Source: Methylotenera_A sp044222005
Lineage (GTDB): Bacteria > Pseudomonadota > Gammaproteobacteria > Burkholderiales > Methylophilaceae
Assembly (NCBI GenBank): GCA_044222005.1
Contig: JBGANY010000002.1
Coordinates: 1 to 64,000 of the forward strand
Direction of reading: 5' to 3'
DNA: 64,000 nt
The notes below the pieces were generated by a model. That model made no database searches, had not been told where the DNA came from, and worked only from the letters and a program-made list of their open reading frames with translations. Positions 44,497-52,705 of the stretch are shown in pieces (positions within the stretch are counted from its first letter, which is position 1; each line of letters starts with the position of its first letter). Position numbers and translations under genes: made by a program.

Positions 44497-44526
44497 AAAA
44501 AAGCCTCGCATGCGAGGCTTTTTTAT
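44497..44526. terminator. Bidirectional rho-independent terminator between rpsT and purK
   Basis: AGCCTCGCATGCGAGGCT (44503-44520) is a perfect 18-bp palindrome flanked by seven A on the left and five T on the right. It can end both the rpsT transcript (+) and the purK transcript (-), which converge here. Confidence 0.9.
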
Positions 44527-44537
44527 TGGCTGAAACT

Positions 44538-45722
44538 TTAACTCTCGCCCACGTGCAGTTCACTGCGTGCAATTAACGCTGCATTCAGCACTGCCTGTTT
44601 ATCCTGCCCTATCACCGTGAAATGTCCCATTTTGCGGCCTTTGCGCGGTTCATGCTTGCCGTACAAATGCAGCTTTAGATTGGCATGGCTGAATGCCTTA
44701 TTCCATGCGGGTACTGCGGTATCATTCTGGGCATCATTTTGAGCGCCCTTTTTCGAGCCTGCGAACCAGCTATCCCCCAGAATATTCACCATCACGGCAT
44801 TGCTATGCAAGCTCGCATCGCCAAGCGGCAAGCCTGTCATCACGCGCACTTGCTGCTCAAATTGATTGGTCACACAGGCGTCGATCGTATAATGCCCGGA
44901 GTTATGCGGACGTGGCGCGATTTCATTTACCAACAACTGATGCCCTACTACAAAAAACTCCACGCCCAGCACACCTACGTAATCCAGTTTTTCTGCCAGT
45001 TTTTTTGCAAGCTCGCGTGCGTTGGCTTTCAGCACTTCACTACAACGCGCCGGTACGATGCTGATATCGAGAATACCGTTCAAATGGCTGTTTTCTGCTG
45101 TTGAAAAGGCTTCGATATTCCCGTGTGCATCACGCGCCAGCACAACAGATACTTCCAGATCCAGTGGCAGCATCTGCTCCAGCACGCAGACCTCCTGTTT
45201 GAACCCGGTAAAAGCAGCCAATGCTTCAGCCCGGTTTTTTACACGTGCCTGACCTTTGCCATCGTAACCAAAGCGCGCTACTTTAAGGATTGCCGGATAA
45301 AGCGAACTCGCGTCTTCCGGCAGATCGTGCGCACTGTTAATCGCAGCAAACGGCGCCACCGGCAAGCCTGCATCTTTAATGAAGTTTTTTTCCAACACGC
45401 GGTTTTGCGCAATCGCCACACTGGCCGCGCCGGGACGTACAATAACCGACTCTGCAAGCGTCTCAAGCGTTTTAGCGGGTACATTCTCAAATTCGGTTGT
45501 GACAGCCGCACAAGTTTGCGCCATTTGCTTTAACGCATTTGCGTCATCATAATTTGCACAAAGATGCACATCGGCGATTTTGCCGGCAGGGCTGTTTTTA
45601 TCAGGATCCAGCACCGTTACCTGATAGCCCATTTCGTGTGCGGCAATCACAAAAAAACGGCCCAACTGGCCGCCACCCAGCATACCCAGCATGGCGGGTG
45701 CAAGAATTACGTTTGACTTCAT
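44538..45722 (-). CDS. purK: N5-carboxyaminoimidazole ribonucleotide synthase
   Basis: ATP-grasp enzyme that carboxylates AIR with bicarbonate in purine synthesis. The 394-aa product has the N-terminal GMLGGGQLGRF motif, ATP-grasp core with LPAILKVARFGYDGKGQ-like segment (starting YPAILKV), and NEIAPRPHNSGHYTI near residue 265. It is somewhat longer than E. coli PurK (355 aa) because of an insertion near 330. It overlaps purE by 4 bp. Confidence 0.96.
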   Translation of the reverse strand: MKSNVILAPAMLGMLGGGQLGRFFVIAAHEMGYQVTVLDPDKNSPAGKIADVHLCANYDDANALKQMAQTCAAVTTEFENVPAKTLETLAESVIVRPGAASVAIAQNRVLEKNFIKDAGLPVAPFAAINSAHDLPEDASSLYPAILKVARFGYDGKGQARVKNRAEALAAFTGFKQEVCVLEQMLPLDLEVSVVLARDAHGNIEAFSTAENSHLNGILDISIVPARCSEVLKANARELAKKLAEKLDYVGVLGVEFFVVGHQLLVNEIAPRPHNSGHYTIDACVTNQFEQQVRVMTGLPLGDASLHSNAVMVNILGDSWFAGSKKGAQNDAQNDTAVPAWNKAFSHANLKLHLYGKHEPRKGRKMGHFTVIGQDKQAVLNAALIARSELHVGES

Positions 45723-46213
45723 GGTTTGTCGCTTAACTCCATTGCATGCACTTTATCAGACTGTTTGGCGCGGAATTCTGCCAGTTTTCTGGCAAGCCCA
45801 GAATCATGGTTAGCCAGGATCGAGACTGCAAACAGGCCAGCATTGGCGGCGCCCGCCTCGCCAATGGCAAAGGTCGCCACCGGAATGCCTTTGGGCATTT
45901 GCACGATAGAAAGCAGTGAATCCTGTCCCTGCAAATGTCTGGAAGGCACTGGCACGCCCAGCACCGGCAATGTGGTTTTTGCTGCCACCATGCCTGGCAA
46001 ATGCGCTGCGCCACCTGCACCCGCGATAATCACTTGATAGCCTTCATTGACTGCATTTTCCGCAAACTGAAACATTAAATCTGGCGTGCGGTGCGCCGAA
46101 ACCACCTTGGCTTCATATGCCACGCCAAAATCCGCCAGCATCTGTGCTGCGTTTTTCATCACCGGCCAATCGCTATCCGAGCCCATAATAATGGCAACCA
46201 ATGGTTTATTCAT
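45719..46213 (-). CDS. purE: N5-carboxyaminoimidazole ribonucleotide mutase
   Basis: Moves the carboxyl group of N5-CAIR to give CAIR, the step after PurK. The 164-aa product shows the class I PurE signatures: IIMGSDSDWPVM, SAHRTPD with the catalytic His, GAGGAAHLPGMVAAKT and the PVPSRHLQGQDSLLSIVQMP loop, here PSRHLQG. The purE-purK pair is a standard operon. Confidence 0.97.
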   Translation of the reverse strand: MNKPLVAIIMGSDSDWPVMKNAAQMLADFGVAYEAKVVSAHRTPDLMFQFAENAVNEGYQVIIAGAGGAAHLPGMVAAKTTLPVLGVPVPSRHLQGQDSLLSIVQMPKGIPVATFAIGEAGAANAGLFAVSILANHDSGLARKLAEFRAKQSDKVHAMELSDKP

Positions 46214-46248
46214 CGCTTAATCTCTCAAGTTATCCCTAAATTACGTAC

Positions 46249-47370
46249 TTATAAAAGCACCATGTTATCTCTGTGGATGAGTTCAGATTCTTCTACATAA
46301 CCCAGAGTTTTCTCAATCTCACTGCTCGCTTTGCGCATAATCCGAGCTGCTTCCAGCGAATTATAATTCACTATGCCGCGTGCGATTTCTGCGCCGGATT
46401 CTGACACACAAGCCACTACGTCGCCACGCTCAAAATTGCCTTGCACTGCAGTTACACCGATCGGCAGCAGACTTTTGCCTTCAGTCTTAAGCACTTTAAC
46501 CGCACCGGCATCCAATACCAGTTTGCCGCCGACACGCAAATGATCGGCCAGCCATTGTTTTTTCGCGATAGTTTTAATCTGTGTGGCTTGTAAATGCGTA
46601 CCGATGGCTTCACCCGCACTCAAGCGCAATAACACCTCTTTCTCGCGGCCTGAGGCAATCACGGTATGCGCGCCGCTACTGGCTGCACGCTTGGCAGCAA
46701 GTATCTTGGTAAGCATGCCGCCGGTACCGACATTGCTGCCGGCGCCGCCCGCCATTTGTTCGAGCTCCAAATTACCTGCCGTCTCGAAATTAATCAATTT
46801 TGCATGCTTGTGTTTGCGCGGGTCCGCCGAATAGAGGCCTTGCTGGTCGGTCAGTATCACCAGCGCGTCTGCTTCAATCAGATTTGCTACCAACGCGGCC
46901 AAGGTATCGTTATCACCAAAACGGATTTCTTCAGTTACCACCGTGTCATTCTCGTTAATGATTGGAATCACGTTTAACTCGAGCAGCGTTTTGAGGGTAC
47001 TGCGGGCATTCAAATAACGTTTCCTATCGGCCAGATCTTCGTGGGTAAGCAGTATCTGCGCGGTGTGCAGGCCATGCTCCGCAAAACAGCTTTCGTACAT
47101 TTGCACCAGACCCATTTGGCCAACCGCTGCTGCGGCTTGTAGTTCATTCACTTCCACTGGGCGTTTCTTCCAGCCCAAGCGTTGCATGCCTTCCGCCACC
47201 GCGCCGCTGGAAACCAGTACAACCTGTTTGCCTTGCTTTGCGAGCTGGCTGATCTGTGCCGCCCATGCGGCGATTGCCATGCGATCTAACCCCTCACCAT
47301 TATTGGTAACTAGGCTAGAACCGACTTTAACAATCAGCGTTTTGCTATTGAGTAATAATGACTTGCTCAT
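46249..47370 (-). CDS. proB: Glutamate 5-kinase
   Basis: Phosphorylates glutamate, the first step of proline synthesis; feedback-inhibited by proline in the family. The 373-aa product has the amino-acid-kinase domain (IVKVGSSLVTNNGEG at the N-terminus, INENDTVVTEEIRFGDND, GGMLTKILAAKRA) and a C-terminal PUA domain from about residue 280. Its first codons overlap the last codons of obgE by 26 bp. proA, the next enzyme, is near the other end of the window. Confidence 0.97.
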   Translation of the reverse strand: MSKSLLLNSKTLIVKVGSSLVTNNGEGLDRMAIAAWAAQISQLAKQGKQVVLVSSGAVAEGMQRLGWKKRPVEVNELQAAAAVGQMGLVQMYESCFAEHGLHTAQILLTHEDLADRKRYLNARSTLKTLLELNVIPIINENDTVVTEEIRFGDNDTLAALVANLIEADALVILTDQQGLYSADPRKHKHAKLINFETAGNLELEQMAGGAGSNVGTGGMLTKILAAKRAASSGAHTVIASGREKEVLLRLSAGEAIGTHLQATQIKTIAKKQWLADHLRVGGKLVLDAGAVKVLKTEGKSLLPIGVTAVQGNFERGDVVACVSESGAEIARGIVNYNSLEAARIMRKASSEIEKTLGYVEESELIHRDNMVLL

Positions 47371-48406
47371 GATTATTTTCAGACGCTGCTTGCGCCGCTG
47401 CTCTTGCTTCTTCCAAATGCTCCATAATAGCGTATGTCAGCTCCTTGCAGCCAATCCCGCTAATGGCTGAAATTGCAAAAACACGGCCTTCCCAGCCATA
47501 GGCTTTTACAAAATCCGCAACCACTTGTTTCGTATCTTGCACCATATCGATTTTATTCAACACTAGCCAGCGCGGCTTGTTATACAACTCTTCGTCATAT
47601 TTTCTTAGCTCATTGACAATCGCACTGGCCTCGGCCACCGGATCAGTCGCTTCGTCAAATGGCGCGATATCCACCAAGTGCAATAGTAATGAGGTGCGCG
47701 ACAAATGGCGCAGAAACTGGTGCCCAAGCCCCGCACCCTCGGCAGCGCCTTCAATCAGGCCGGGCACATCGGCAATCACAAAACTGCGGTTGGCATCTAC
47801 CCTTACCACACCTAAATTAGGATGCAGCGTGGTAAAAGGGTAATCCGCTACTTTTGGCTTTGCAGCAGAAACCGAGCGAATGAAGGTTGATTTACCTGCA
47901 TTTGGCATGCCCAGTAACCCCACGTCCGCCAGCACTTTAAGCTCCATATAAAGCTCAAATTCTTCGCCAGGCTCGCCTTTTGTGCATTGGCGTGGCGCAC
48001 GATTTATTGATGATTTAAAATGCACATTGCCCAAGCCGTTATTGCCGCCTTTGGCCAACAACACTTTTTGACCATGCTCTGCCAAGTCAACAATCATATG
48101 GCCTGTAGCCTTATCTGAAATCACGGTGCCGACTGGCACGCGCAAAATCATGTCTTCGCCTTTTGCACCATAACACTCTGCGCCGCGGCCATTTTCGCCG
48201 CGCTGGGCGCGAAAAGTGCGGGTATAGCGATAATCTACCAGCGTGTTGATGTTGCGGTCTGCAATCGCATAGATTGAACCGCCTTTACCGCCGTCACCGC
48301 CGCTGGGACCGCCCATCGGCTCGTATTTCTCGCGGCGGAAGGTAGCAACACCGTTGCCGCCGTCACCGGCGTAGACTTTAATCGTTGCTTCATCAATAAA
48401 CTTCAT
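47345..48406 (-). CDS. obgE: GTPase ObgE/CgtA
   Basis: Essential GTPase that acts in late 50S ribosome assembly and stress control. The 353-aa product has the glycine-rich OBG fold (1-158, many GGDGGKGG-type turns), then the G domain with G1 GMPNAGKST, G3 DVPGLIEGA and G4 NKID. The acidic C-terminal extension of E. coli ObgE is short here. Just upstream, TACACT (48413-48418) lies 6 nt from the ATG and there is no ribosome site, so a leaderless transcript is possible. The rpmA terminator separates it from rpmA. Confidence 0.97.
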   Translation of the reverse strand: MKFIDEATIKVYAGDGGNGVATFRREKYEPMGGPSGGDGGKGGSIYAIADRNINTLVDYRYTRTFRAQRGENGRGAECYGAKGEDMILRVPVGTVISDKATGHMIVDLAEHGQKVLLAKGGNNGLGNVHFKSSINRAPRQCTKGEPGEEFELYMELKVLADVGLLGMPNAGKSTFIRSVSAAKPKVADYPFTTLHPNLGVVRVDANRSFVIADVPGLIEGAAEGAGLGHQFLRHLSRTSLLLHLVDIAPFDEATDPVAEASAIVNELRKYDEELYNKPRWLVLNKIDMVQDTKQVVADFVKAYGWEGRVFAISAISGIGCKELTYAIMEHLEEARAAAQAASENNHEQVIITQ

Positions 48407-48423
48407 GTGTAGAGTGTACCAAA

Positions 48424-48452
48424 TAAAAAAGCCCCATCAAACGATGAGGCTT
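48424..48452 (-). terminator. Rho-independent terminator after rpmA
   Basis: Read on the minus strand, AGCCTCATC and GATGGGGCT form a 9-bp stem (one G-T pair) with a 4-base loop, followed by six T. It would end the rplU-rpmA transcript, so obgE needs its own promoter. Confidence 0.75.
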
Positions 48453-48469
48453 TGTGAATTCAAAAATTC

Positions 48470-48727
48470 TTAAACCGCTACAATACTTACTGTATGGCGT
48501 TTTAATGCGCCTTTAATCGCAAAAGTCACTTTACCGTCTATTTTTGCAAATAGCGTATGGTCTTTACCCATACCTACGTTTTCGCCTGCATGCATTTTGG
48601 TGCCGCGTTGACGCACGATGATGCTGCCTGCAGAAACCACTGTTTCGCCGAATGCTTTAACACCTAAGCGTTGTGAATGTGAATCGCGACCGTTACGTGA
48701 ACTACCGCCTGCTTTTTTGTGTGCCAT
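48470..48727 (-). CDS. rpmA: Ribosomal protein L27
   Basis: Large-subunit protein whose N-terminus reaches the peptidyl transferase centre. The 85-aa product begins MAHKKAGGSSRNGRDSHSQR, the invariant L27 start, and has the expected length. It lies 18 bp downstream of the split rplU gene. Because the rplU promoter is now 2.4 kb away behind the inserted segment, rpmA expression must rely on promoters inside the insert or upstream reading, if the assembly is right. Confidence 0.97.
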   Translation of the reverse strand: MAHKKAGGSSRNGRDSHSQRLGVKAFGETVVSAGSIIVRQRGTKMHAGENVGMGKDHTLFAKIDGKVTFAIKGALKRHTVSIVAV

Positions 48728-48745
48728 GATTAATCCTAACTCAGC

Positions 48746-48991
48746 TTACTTAGCTGCAATCTTGTCAATTTGAATTTCTGTAAAACTTTGGCGATGGCCT
48801 TGTGTTTTACGGTAATGTTTACGGCGGCGGAATTTGAAAATCATCACCTTATCAGCACGGCCGTGTGAAAGCACTGTCGCACTGACTTTGGCACCTGACA
48901 CCAAGGGCGCGCCAATAGTAGTGTTATCGCCATCTGCAATCATCAAGACCTTGTCGATCACCACTTTGCTGCCAACATCACCAGCTAATTT
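48746..48991 (-). pseudogene. rplU: Ribosomal protein L21, C-terminal fragment (codon 24 onward)
   Basis: The minus strand from 48991 reads KLAGDVGSK, then VVIDKVLMIADGDNTT and KVMIFKFRRRKHYRKTQGHRQ (positions 48-68 of the fragment), which is the body and rRNA-binding tail of L21. The N-terminal 23 residues are missing here and are found at 51377-51445. Upstream of 48991 the frame runs into the duplicated segment and meets a TAG after two codons (48998-49000). A GTG at 48962-48964 could start a 72-residue remnant, which would lack the first strands of the fold. Confidence 0.92.
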
Positions 48992-49064
48992 AGCAAACTA
49001 GAAAATGGTCTTTTGGGTAAATTATTGTCTATTTTGTGCAAACACGTAGCCTTGTGGCTTGCCA

Positions 49065-49073
49065 TGCTAAAAT
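49065..49073 (+). promoter_or_regulatory. ispB promoter, extended -10 (copy 1)
   Basis: TG at 49065-49066 followed by TAAAAT (49068-49073) forms an extended -10 element about 37 bp before the ispB start; no clear -35 is seen. The same site recurs at 51580-51588 before copy 2. Confidence 0.45.
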
Positions 49074-49109
49074 AACGCCTTATTTAAAATCATTTTTAGC
49101 TCGATTAGC

Positions 49110-50102
49110 GTGACATTCAACTCCATTCACAATTCAACCGAAAATCCCATTCATTCGTGCATCGCGGACGAAATGCGCCTGGTAGATGGCGTTATCCGCA
49201 AGTCCCTGCATTCCGATGTTACGCTGGTCAACCAGGTTGCCGATTATATCGTCAACAGCGGCGGCAAGCGTCTGCGGCCAGCACTGGTGCTGCTTTCTGC
49301 CGGCTTGTTCGGCAATATCTCGGCCAATCACCTGCAGCTTGCGGCCATCGTTGAATTTATTCATACCGCCACTTTACTGCATGATGACGTCGTGGATGAT
49401 TCTTCCATGCGCCGCGGCCAGCAAACCGCCAATGCCATGTTTGGCAATGCCGCCAGTGTGCTGGTGGGCGATTTTGTTTATTCACGCTCTTTCCAGATGA
49501 TGGTGACCATCGGCAACATGCGCGTGATGGAAGTGCTGGCGCAAGCTACCAACGTGATTGCAGAGGGCGAGGTTCTACAGTTACTCAACGTGCACAATGC
49601 CGATATTTCGGACGAGGCTTATCTGCAGGTCATCCGCTACAAGACCGCCAAGCTATTCGAGGCCGCCACCCGCCTGGGCGCCATCGCCTCAAATGCCTCA
49701 GCCGCTGACGAAGGCGCACTCGCGGTTTACGGCATGCATTTAGGCACAGCATTCCAGCTGATTGATGACGTGCTGGATTTAAGCGGCGACAGCCACGACA
49801 TCGGCAAAAATTTAGGGGACGATCTGGCAGAAGGCAAACCCACGCTGCCTTTGCTTTACGCCATGCGCAACAGCAGCGCCACGCAAAGCGGCATGATACG
49901 TAACGCTATTGAAAATGGCGGCCTGGATCATTTGCCGCAGGTGATTGAGGTGGTAAAAAATTCAGGCGCTTTAGCGCATGTAAAGAAAATGGCCGAAATC
50001 GAAGCATCAATCAGCTGCGCAGCCATTGCCCATTTCCCTGAAAGCAAATACAAACAAACGCTGATTAATCTGGCGGACTTCGCGGTCAAGCGGGATTTTT
50101 AA
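49110..50102 (+). CDS. ispB: Octaprenyl diphosphate synthase, copy 1
   Basis: Trans-prenyltransferase that makes the C40 side chain of ubiquinone. The 330-aa product has the first Asp-rich motif LLHDDVVDDSSMRRG (DDxxD) and the second in QLIDDVLDLSGD, with KPTLPLLYAM after it. The start is GTG at 49110, which gives the usual IspB N-terminus; no clear ribosome site is seen. It is divergent from rplU in the native layout, as in E. coli. An identical copy starts at 51625. Confidence 0.95.
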   Translation: MTFNSIHNSTENPIHSCIADEMRLVDGVIRKSLHSDVTLVNQVADYIVNSGGKRLRPALVLLSAGLFGNISANHLQLAAIVEFIHTATLLHDDVVDDSSMRRGQQTANAMFGNAASVLVGDFVYSRSFQMMVTIGNMRVMEVLAQATNVIAEGEVLQLLNVHNADISDEAYLQVIRYKTAKLFEAATRLGAIASNASAADEGALAVYGMHLGTAFQLIDDVLDLSGDSHDIGKNLGDDLAEGKPTLPLLYAMRNSSATQSGMIRNAIENGGLDHLPQVIEVVKNSGALAHVKKMAEIEASISCAAIAHFPESKYKQTLINLADFAVKRDF

Positions 50103-50190
50103 TATTTAAGAAAAAAGCGAACTTTGCTTCCCATTCTTGCATTCCATGAACTAAAATCCACAGGCAGTAATAAACGGAGTAAATTAAAAA

Positions 50191-50847
50191 ATGGGTGACA
50201 CTAATCAACTTTTATTCGCAAAATCTTTTGCAAATATTGTCAAAGGTCCAATTCTTGAGGTTGGTAGTAGAGATTACGGCAACACACAAAACTTTCGGGA
50301 TTTGTTTGCGAAAGAGCAGTATTTAGGTATCGACATGCAGGCTGGGAAAGGTGTTGACCAAGTGCTGGATTTAGCAGACGACTTCGAATCAATTGATAGC
50401 GCCTTACATGGCAAAAGGTTTAAAACCATCATTTGCATGAGCGTCCTAGAGCATTGTCGCGATCCTTTTAAGATGGCTAGAAATATACAAGCGCTTATGG
50501 CCGATGATGGGATATTGCTGGTCAGCGTTCCGTTCTCATGGGAAATTCATGGGTTTCCTGATGACTATTGGCGCTTTACACCAAACGGTGTGAGAATGCT
50601 ATTCCAAGAGCTGGATTTTGAAACCTACAAAGGAACAGCTTTCGCAGGCAAAAATAGTCAGGGGTCTTCACTTGATGGCGATTTTTTTAAACTCAAATTC
50701 AGCCTAAAATCACGTCATCTACTTGGTTTTTTTACTGCATTTTTAGCAATGGCATTTAAAAAGCTAGGTTTAATGAAGTCAATTTTTGGCCATAGATATA
50801 TTTTCCCACCAATAATGATCAGCATGGTAGGAATAAAGAAGACTTGA
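50191..50847 (+). CDS. Class I SAM-dependent methyltransferase-like protein, copy 1
   Basis: A 218-aa protein with the methyltransferase fold: motif I-like PILEVGSRDYGN near residue 20, an acidic residue at the end of strand 2 (YLGIDMQAG), the CMSVLEHCRDPFKMA segment typical of the Methyltransf_11 type, and DDGILLVSVPFSWE. The DDYWRFTPNGV motif recalls methyltransferases of surface-polysaccharide loci. A CGGAG ribosome site precedes the ATG. The acceptor is not known. An identical copy is at 52706-53362. Confidence 0.8.
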   Translation: MGDTNQLLFAKSFANIVKGPILEVGSRDYGNTQNFRDLFAKEQYLGIDMQAGKGVDQVLDLADDFESIDSALHGKRFKTIICMSVLEHCRDPFKMARNIQALMADDGILLVSVPFSWEIHGFPDDYWRFTPNGVRMLFQELDFETYKGTAFAGKNSQGSSLDGDFFKLKFSLKSRHLLGFFTAFLAMAFKKLGLMKSIFGHRYIFPPIMISMVGIKKT

Positions 50848-50878
50848 GAGCAAATTTGTAAATACCATAACTAATTAC

Positions 50879-51283
50879 TTAGTTAAGCGTAATCGGCTCA
50901 CCACTATCTGCATGGTAATAGCTTAAATGCGCACAATCACTGGTGCCAGCTGTCAGACTGCCGTCAAACAAAGCTTTGCCTTCCACATCCACCACCGCGT
51001 AACCATTATGATACAGCGTCACTTCGGCCAGCTTTGGTGCCAATTTCGGCGACATTTTTGCGGCATTTATCTTGCCTTTTTCTCTCATGGCAAAACTGAT
51101 GCAGGTTTCGTCCTCATCTTCGCTATAAACTTCCCAATCGTTTTCACCTGTTAACTGCGCCAGCCAGCCTGGCAGATCAACCTCCACGCGGCAAATAACC
51201 GGCTCATCCCAAGCAGGATGGCTAAAGTTACTCAACTCGATCAAGTCGGTTGCATTCATTTGCGGTTCATTATGGTCAGTCAT
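50879..51283 (-). CDS. Hypothetical protein, copy 1
   Basis: A 134-aa acidic protein of unknown function, apparently cytosolic. It contains GWLAQLTGENDWEVYSEDEDE and a C-terminal SYYHADSGEPITLN; no motif identifies a family. An AAAGGAAC ribosome site lies before the ATG, so expression is likely. It is convergent with the methyltransferase gene, with a small AT-rich hairpin (50868-50885) between them. An identical copy is at 53394-53798. Confidence 0.65.
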   Translation of the reverse strand: MTDHNEPQMNATDLIELSNFSHPAWDEPVICRVEVDLPGWLAQLTGENDWEVYSEDEDETCISFAMREKGKINAAKMSPKLAPKLAEVTLYHNGYAVVDVEGKALFDGSLTAGTSDCAHLSYYHADSGEPITLN

Positions 51284-51373
51284 TTTAGTTCCTTTACACT
51301 TACAACATCATAGACATCTTTAAAATGGTGTTTGTTTACTTTTTTTCAAGCAATTTTTACGCCATATTGATAA

Positions 51374-51445
51374 CTATTCAACTTTTAATTTCTCACCAGC
51401 GGCTACTTTATATTGTTTACCACCTGTTTTAATTACTGCGTACAT
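51374..51445 (-). pseudogene. rplU: Ribosomal protein L21, N-terminal fragment (codons 1-23)
   Basis: The minus strand from the ATG at 51443-51445 reads MYAVIKTGGKQYKVAAGEKL then KVE, the start of L21 with its MYAVIKTGGKQY signature, and then meets TAG (51374-51376) at the first base of the duplicated segment. An AGGCAAAAAC ribosome site precedes the ATG. Joining 51377 to 48991 restores VEKLAGDVG in frame, matching the spacing of E. coli L21 (LEKLDIATG). It is too short for any gene finder to report. Confidence 0.92.
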
Positions 51446-51483
51446 GTTTTTGCCTGACTTCTACACGTTCAAATGAATCGCGC

Positions 51484-51511
51484 ATTATACGTAAATTTAT
51501 CGCATTAGCAA
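51484..51511 (-). promoter_or_regulatory. Native rplU promoter
   Basis: On the minus strand TTGCTA (51506-51511) and TATAAT (51484-51489) are 16 bp apart, about 38 bp upstream of the L21 ATG. The -35 box lies in the first bases of repeat copy 2, so its sequence also occurs at the left end of copy 1. The gap 51284-51624 between coding genes is explained by this promoter, the L21 fragment and the ispB promoter. Confidence 0.6.
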
Positions 51512-51624
51512 ACTAGAAAATGGTCTTTTGGGTAAATTATTGTCTATTTTGTGCAAACACGTAGCCTTGTGGCTTGCCATGCTAAAATAACGCCTTATTT
51601 AAAATCATTTTTAGCTCGATTAGC

Positions 51625-52617
51625 GTGACATTCAACTCCATTCACAATTCAACCGAAAATCCCATTCATTCGTGCATCGCGGACGAAATGCGCCTGGTAG
51701 ATGGCGTTATCCGCAAGTCCCTGCATTCCGATGTTACGCTGGTCAACCAGGTTGCCGATTATATCGTCAACAGCGGCGGCAAGCGTCTGCGGCCAGCACT
51801 GGTGCTGCTTTCTGCCGGCTTGTTCGGCAATATCTCGGCCAATCACCTGCAGCTTGCGGCCATCGTTGAATTTATTCATACCGCCACTTTACTGCATGAT
51901 GACGTCGTGGATGATTCTTCCATGCGCCGCGGCCAGCAAACCGCCAATGCCATGTTTGGCAATGCCGCCAGTGTGCTGGTGGGCGATTTTGTTTATTCAC
52001 GCTCTTTCCAGATGATGGTGACCATCGGCAACATGCGCGTGATGGAAGTGCTGGCGCAAGCTACCAACGTGATTGCAGAGGGCGAGGTTCTACAGTTACT
52101 CAACGTGCACAATGCCGATATTTCGGACGAGGCTTATCTGCAGGTCATCCGCTACAAGACCGCCAAGCTATTCGAGGCCGCCACCCGCCTGGGCGCCATC
52201 GCCTCAAATGCCTCAGCCGCTGACGAAGGCGCACTCGCGGTTTACGGCATGCATTTAGGCACAGCATTCCAGCTGATTGATGACGTGCTGGATTTAAGCG
52301 GCGACAGCCACGACATCGGCAAAAATTTAGGGGACGATCTGGCAGAAGGCAAACCCACGCTGCCTTTGCTTTACGCCATGCGCAACAGCAGCGCCACGCA
52401 AAGCGGCATGATACGTAACGCTATTGAAAATGGCGGCCTGGATCATTTGCCGCAGGTGATTGAGGTGGTAAAAAATTCAGGCGCTTTAGCGCATGTAAAG
52501 AAAATGGCCGAAATCGAAGCATCAATCAGCTGCGCAGCCATTGCCCATTTCCCTGAAAGCAAATACAAACAAACGCTGATTAATCTGGCGGACTTCGCGG
52601 TCAAGCGGGATTTTTAA
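51625..52617 (+). CDS. ispB: Octaprenyl diphosphate synthase, copy 2
   Basis: Identical in sequence to the gene at 49110-50102 (330 aa, both Asp-rich motifs, GTG start). This copy has its normal divergent neighbour, the rplU promoter and start. Two identical ispB genes would double the dosage of quinone side-chain synthase, but the perfect identity means the duplication is either very recent or artefactual. Confidence 0.95.
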   Translation: MTFNSIHNSTENPIHSCIADEMRLVDGVIRKSLHSDVTLVNQVADYIVNSGGKRLRPALVLLSAGLFGNISANHLQLAAIVEFIHTATLLHDDVVDDSSMRRGQQTANAMFGNAASVLVGDFVYSRSFQMMVTIGNMRVMEVLAQATNVIAEGEVLQLLNVHNADISDEAYLQVIRYKTAKLFEAATRLGAIASNASAADEGALAVYGMHLGTAFQLIDDVLDLSGDSHDIGKNLGDDLAEGKPTLPLLYAMRNSSATQSGMIRNAIENGGLDHLPQVIEVVKNSGALAHVKKMAEIEASISCAAIAHFPESKYKQTLINLADFAVKRDF

Positions 52618-52705
52618 TATTTAAGAAAAAAGCGAACTTTGCTTCCCATTCTTGCATTCCATGAACTAAAATCCACAGGCAGTAATAAACGGAGTAAATT
52701 AAAAA

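Larger units (their letters stand above)
48990..51376. repeat. 2.4-kb duplicated segment, copy 1 (inside rplU)
   Basis: This 2,387-bp stretch recurs at 51505-53891 with a constant offset of 2,515 bp; I found no difference on reading through both. It carries the ispB promoter, ispB, a methyltransferase gene and a small minus-strand gene. Its left two bases (TT) are shared with rplU, so the inserted part is 48992-51376 (2,385 bp). No transposase, terminal inverted repeat or target-site duplication is seen. Confidence 0.95.

Noticed and set aside
50868..50885. AT-rich hairpin TAACTAA-TTAC-TTAGTTA between the methyltransferase and hypothetical genes (again at 53383-53400)
   Set aside because: The stem is weak and has no T-run, so I did not call it a terminator.
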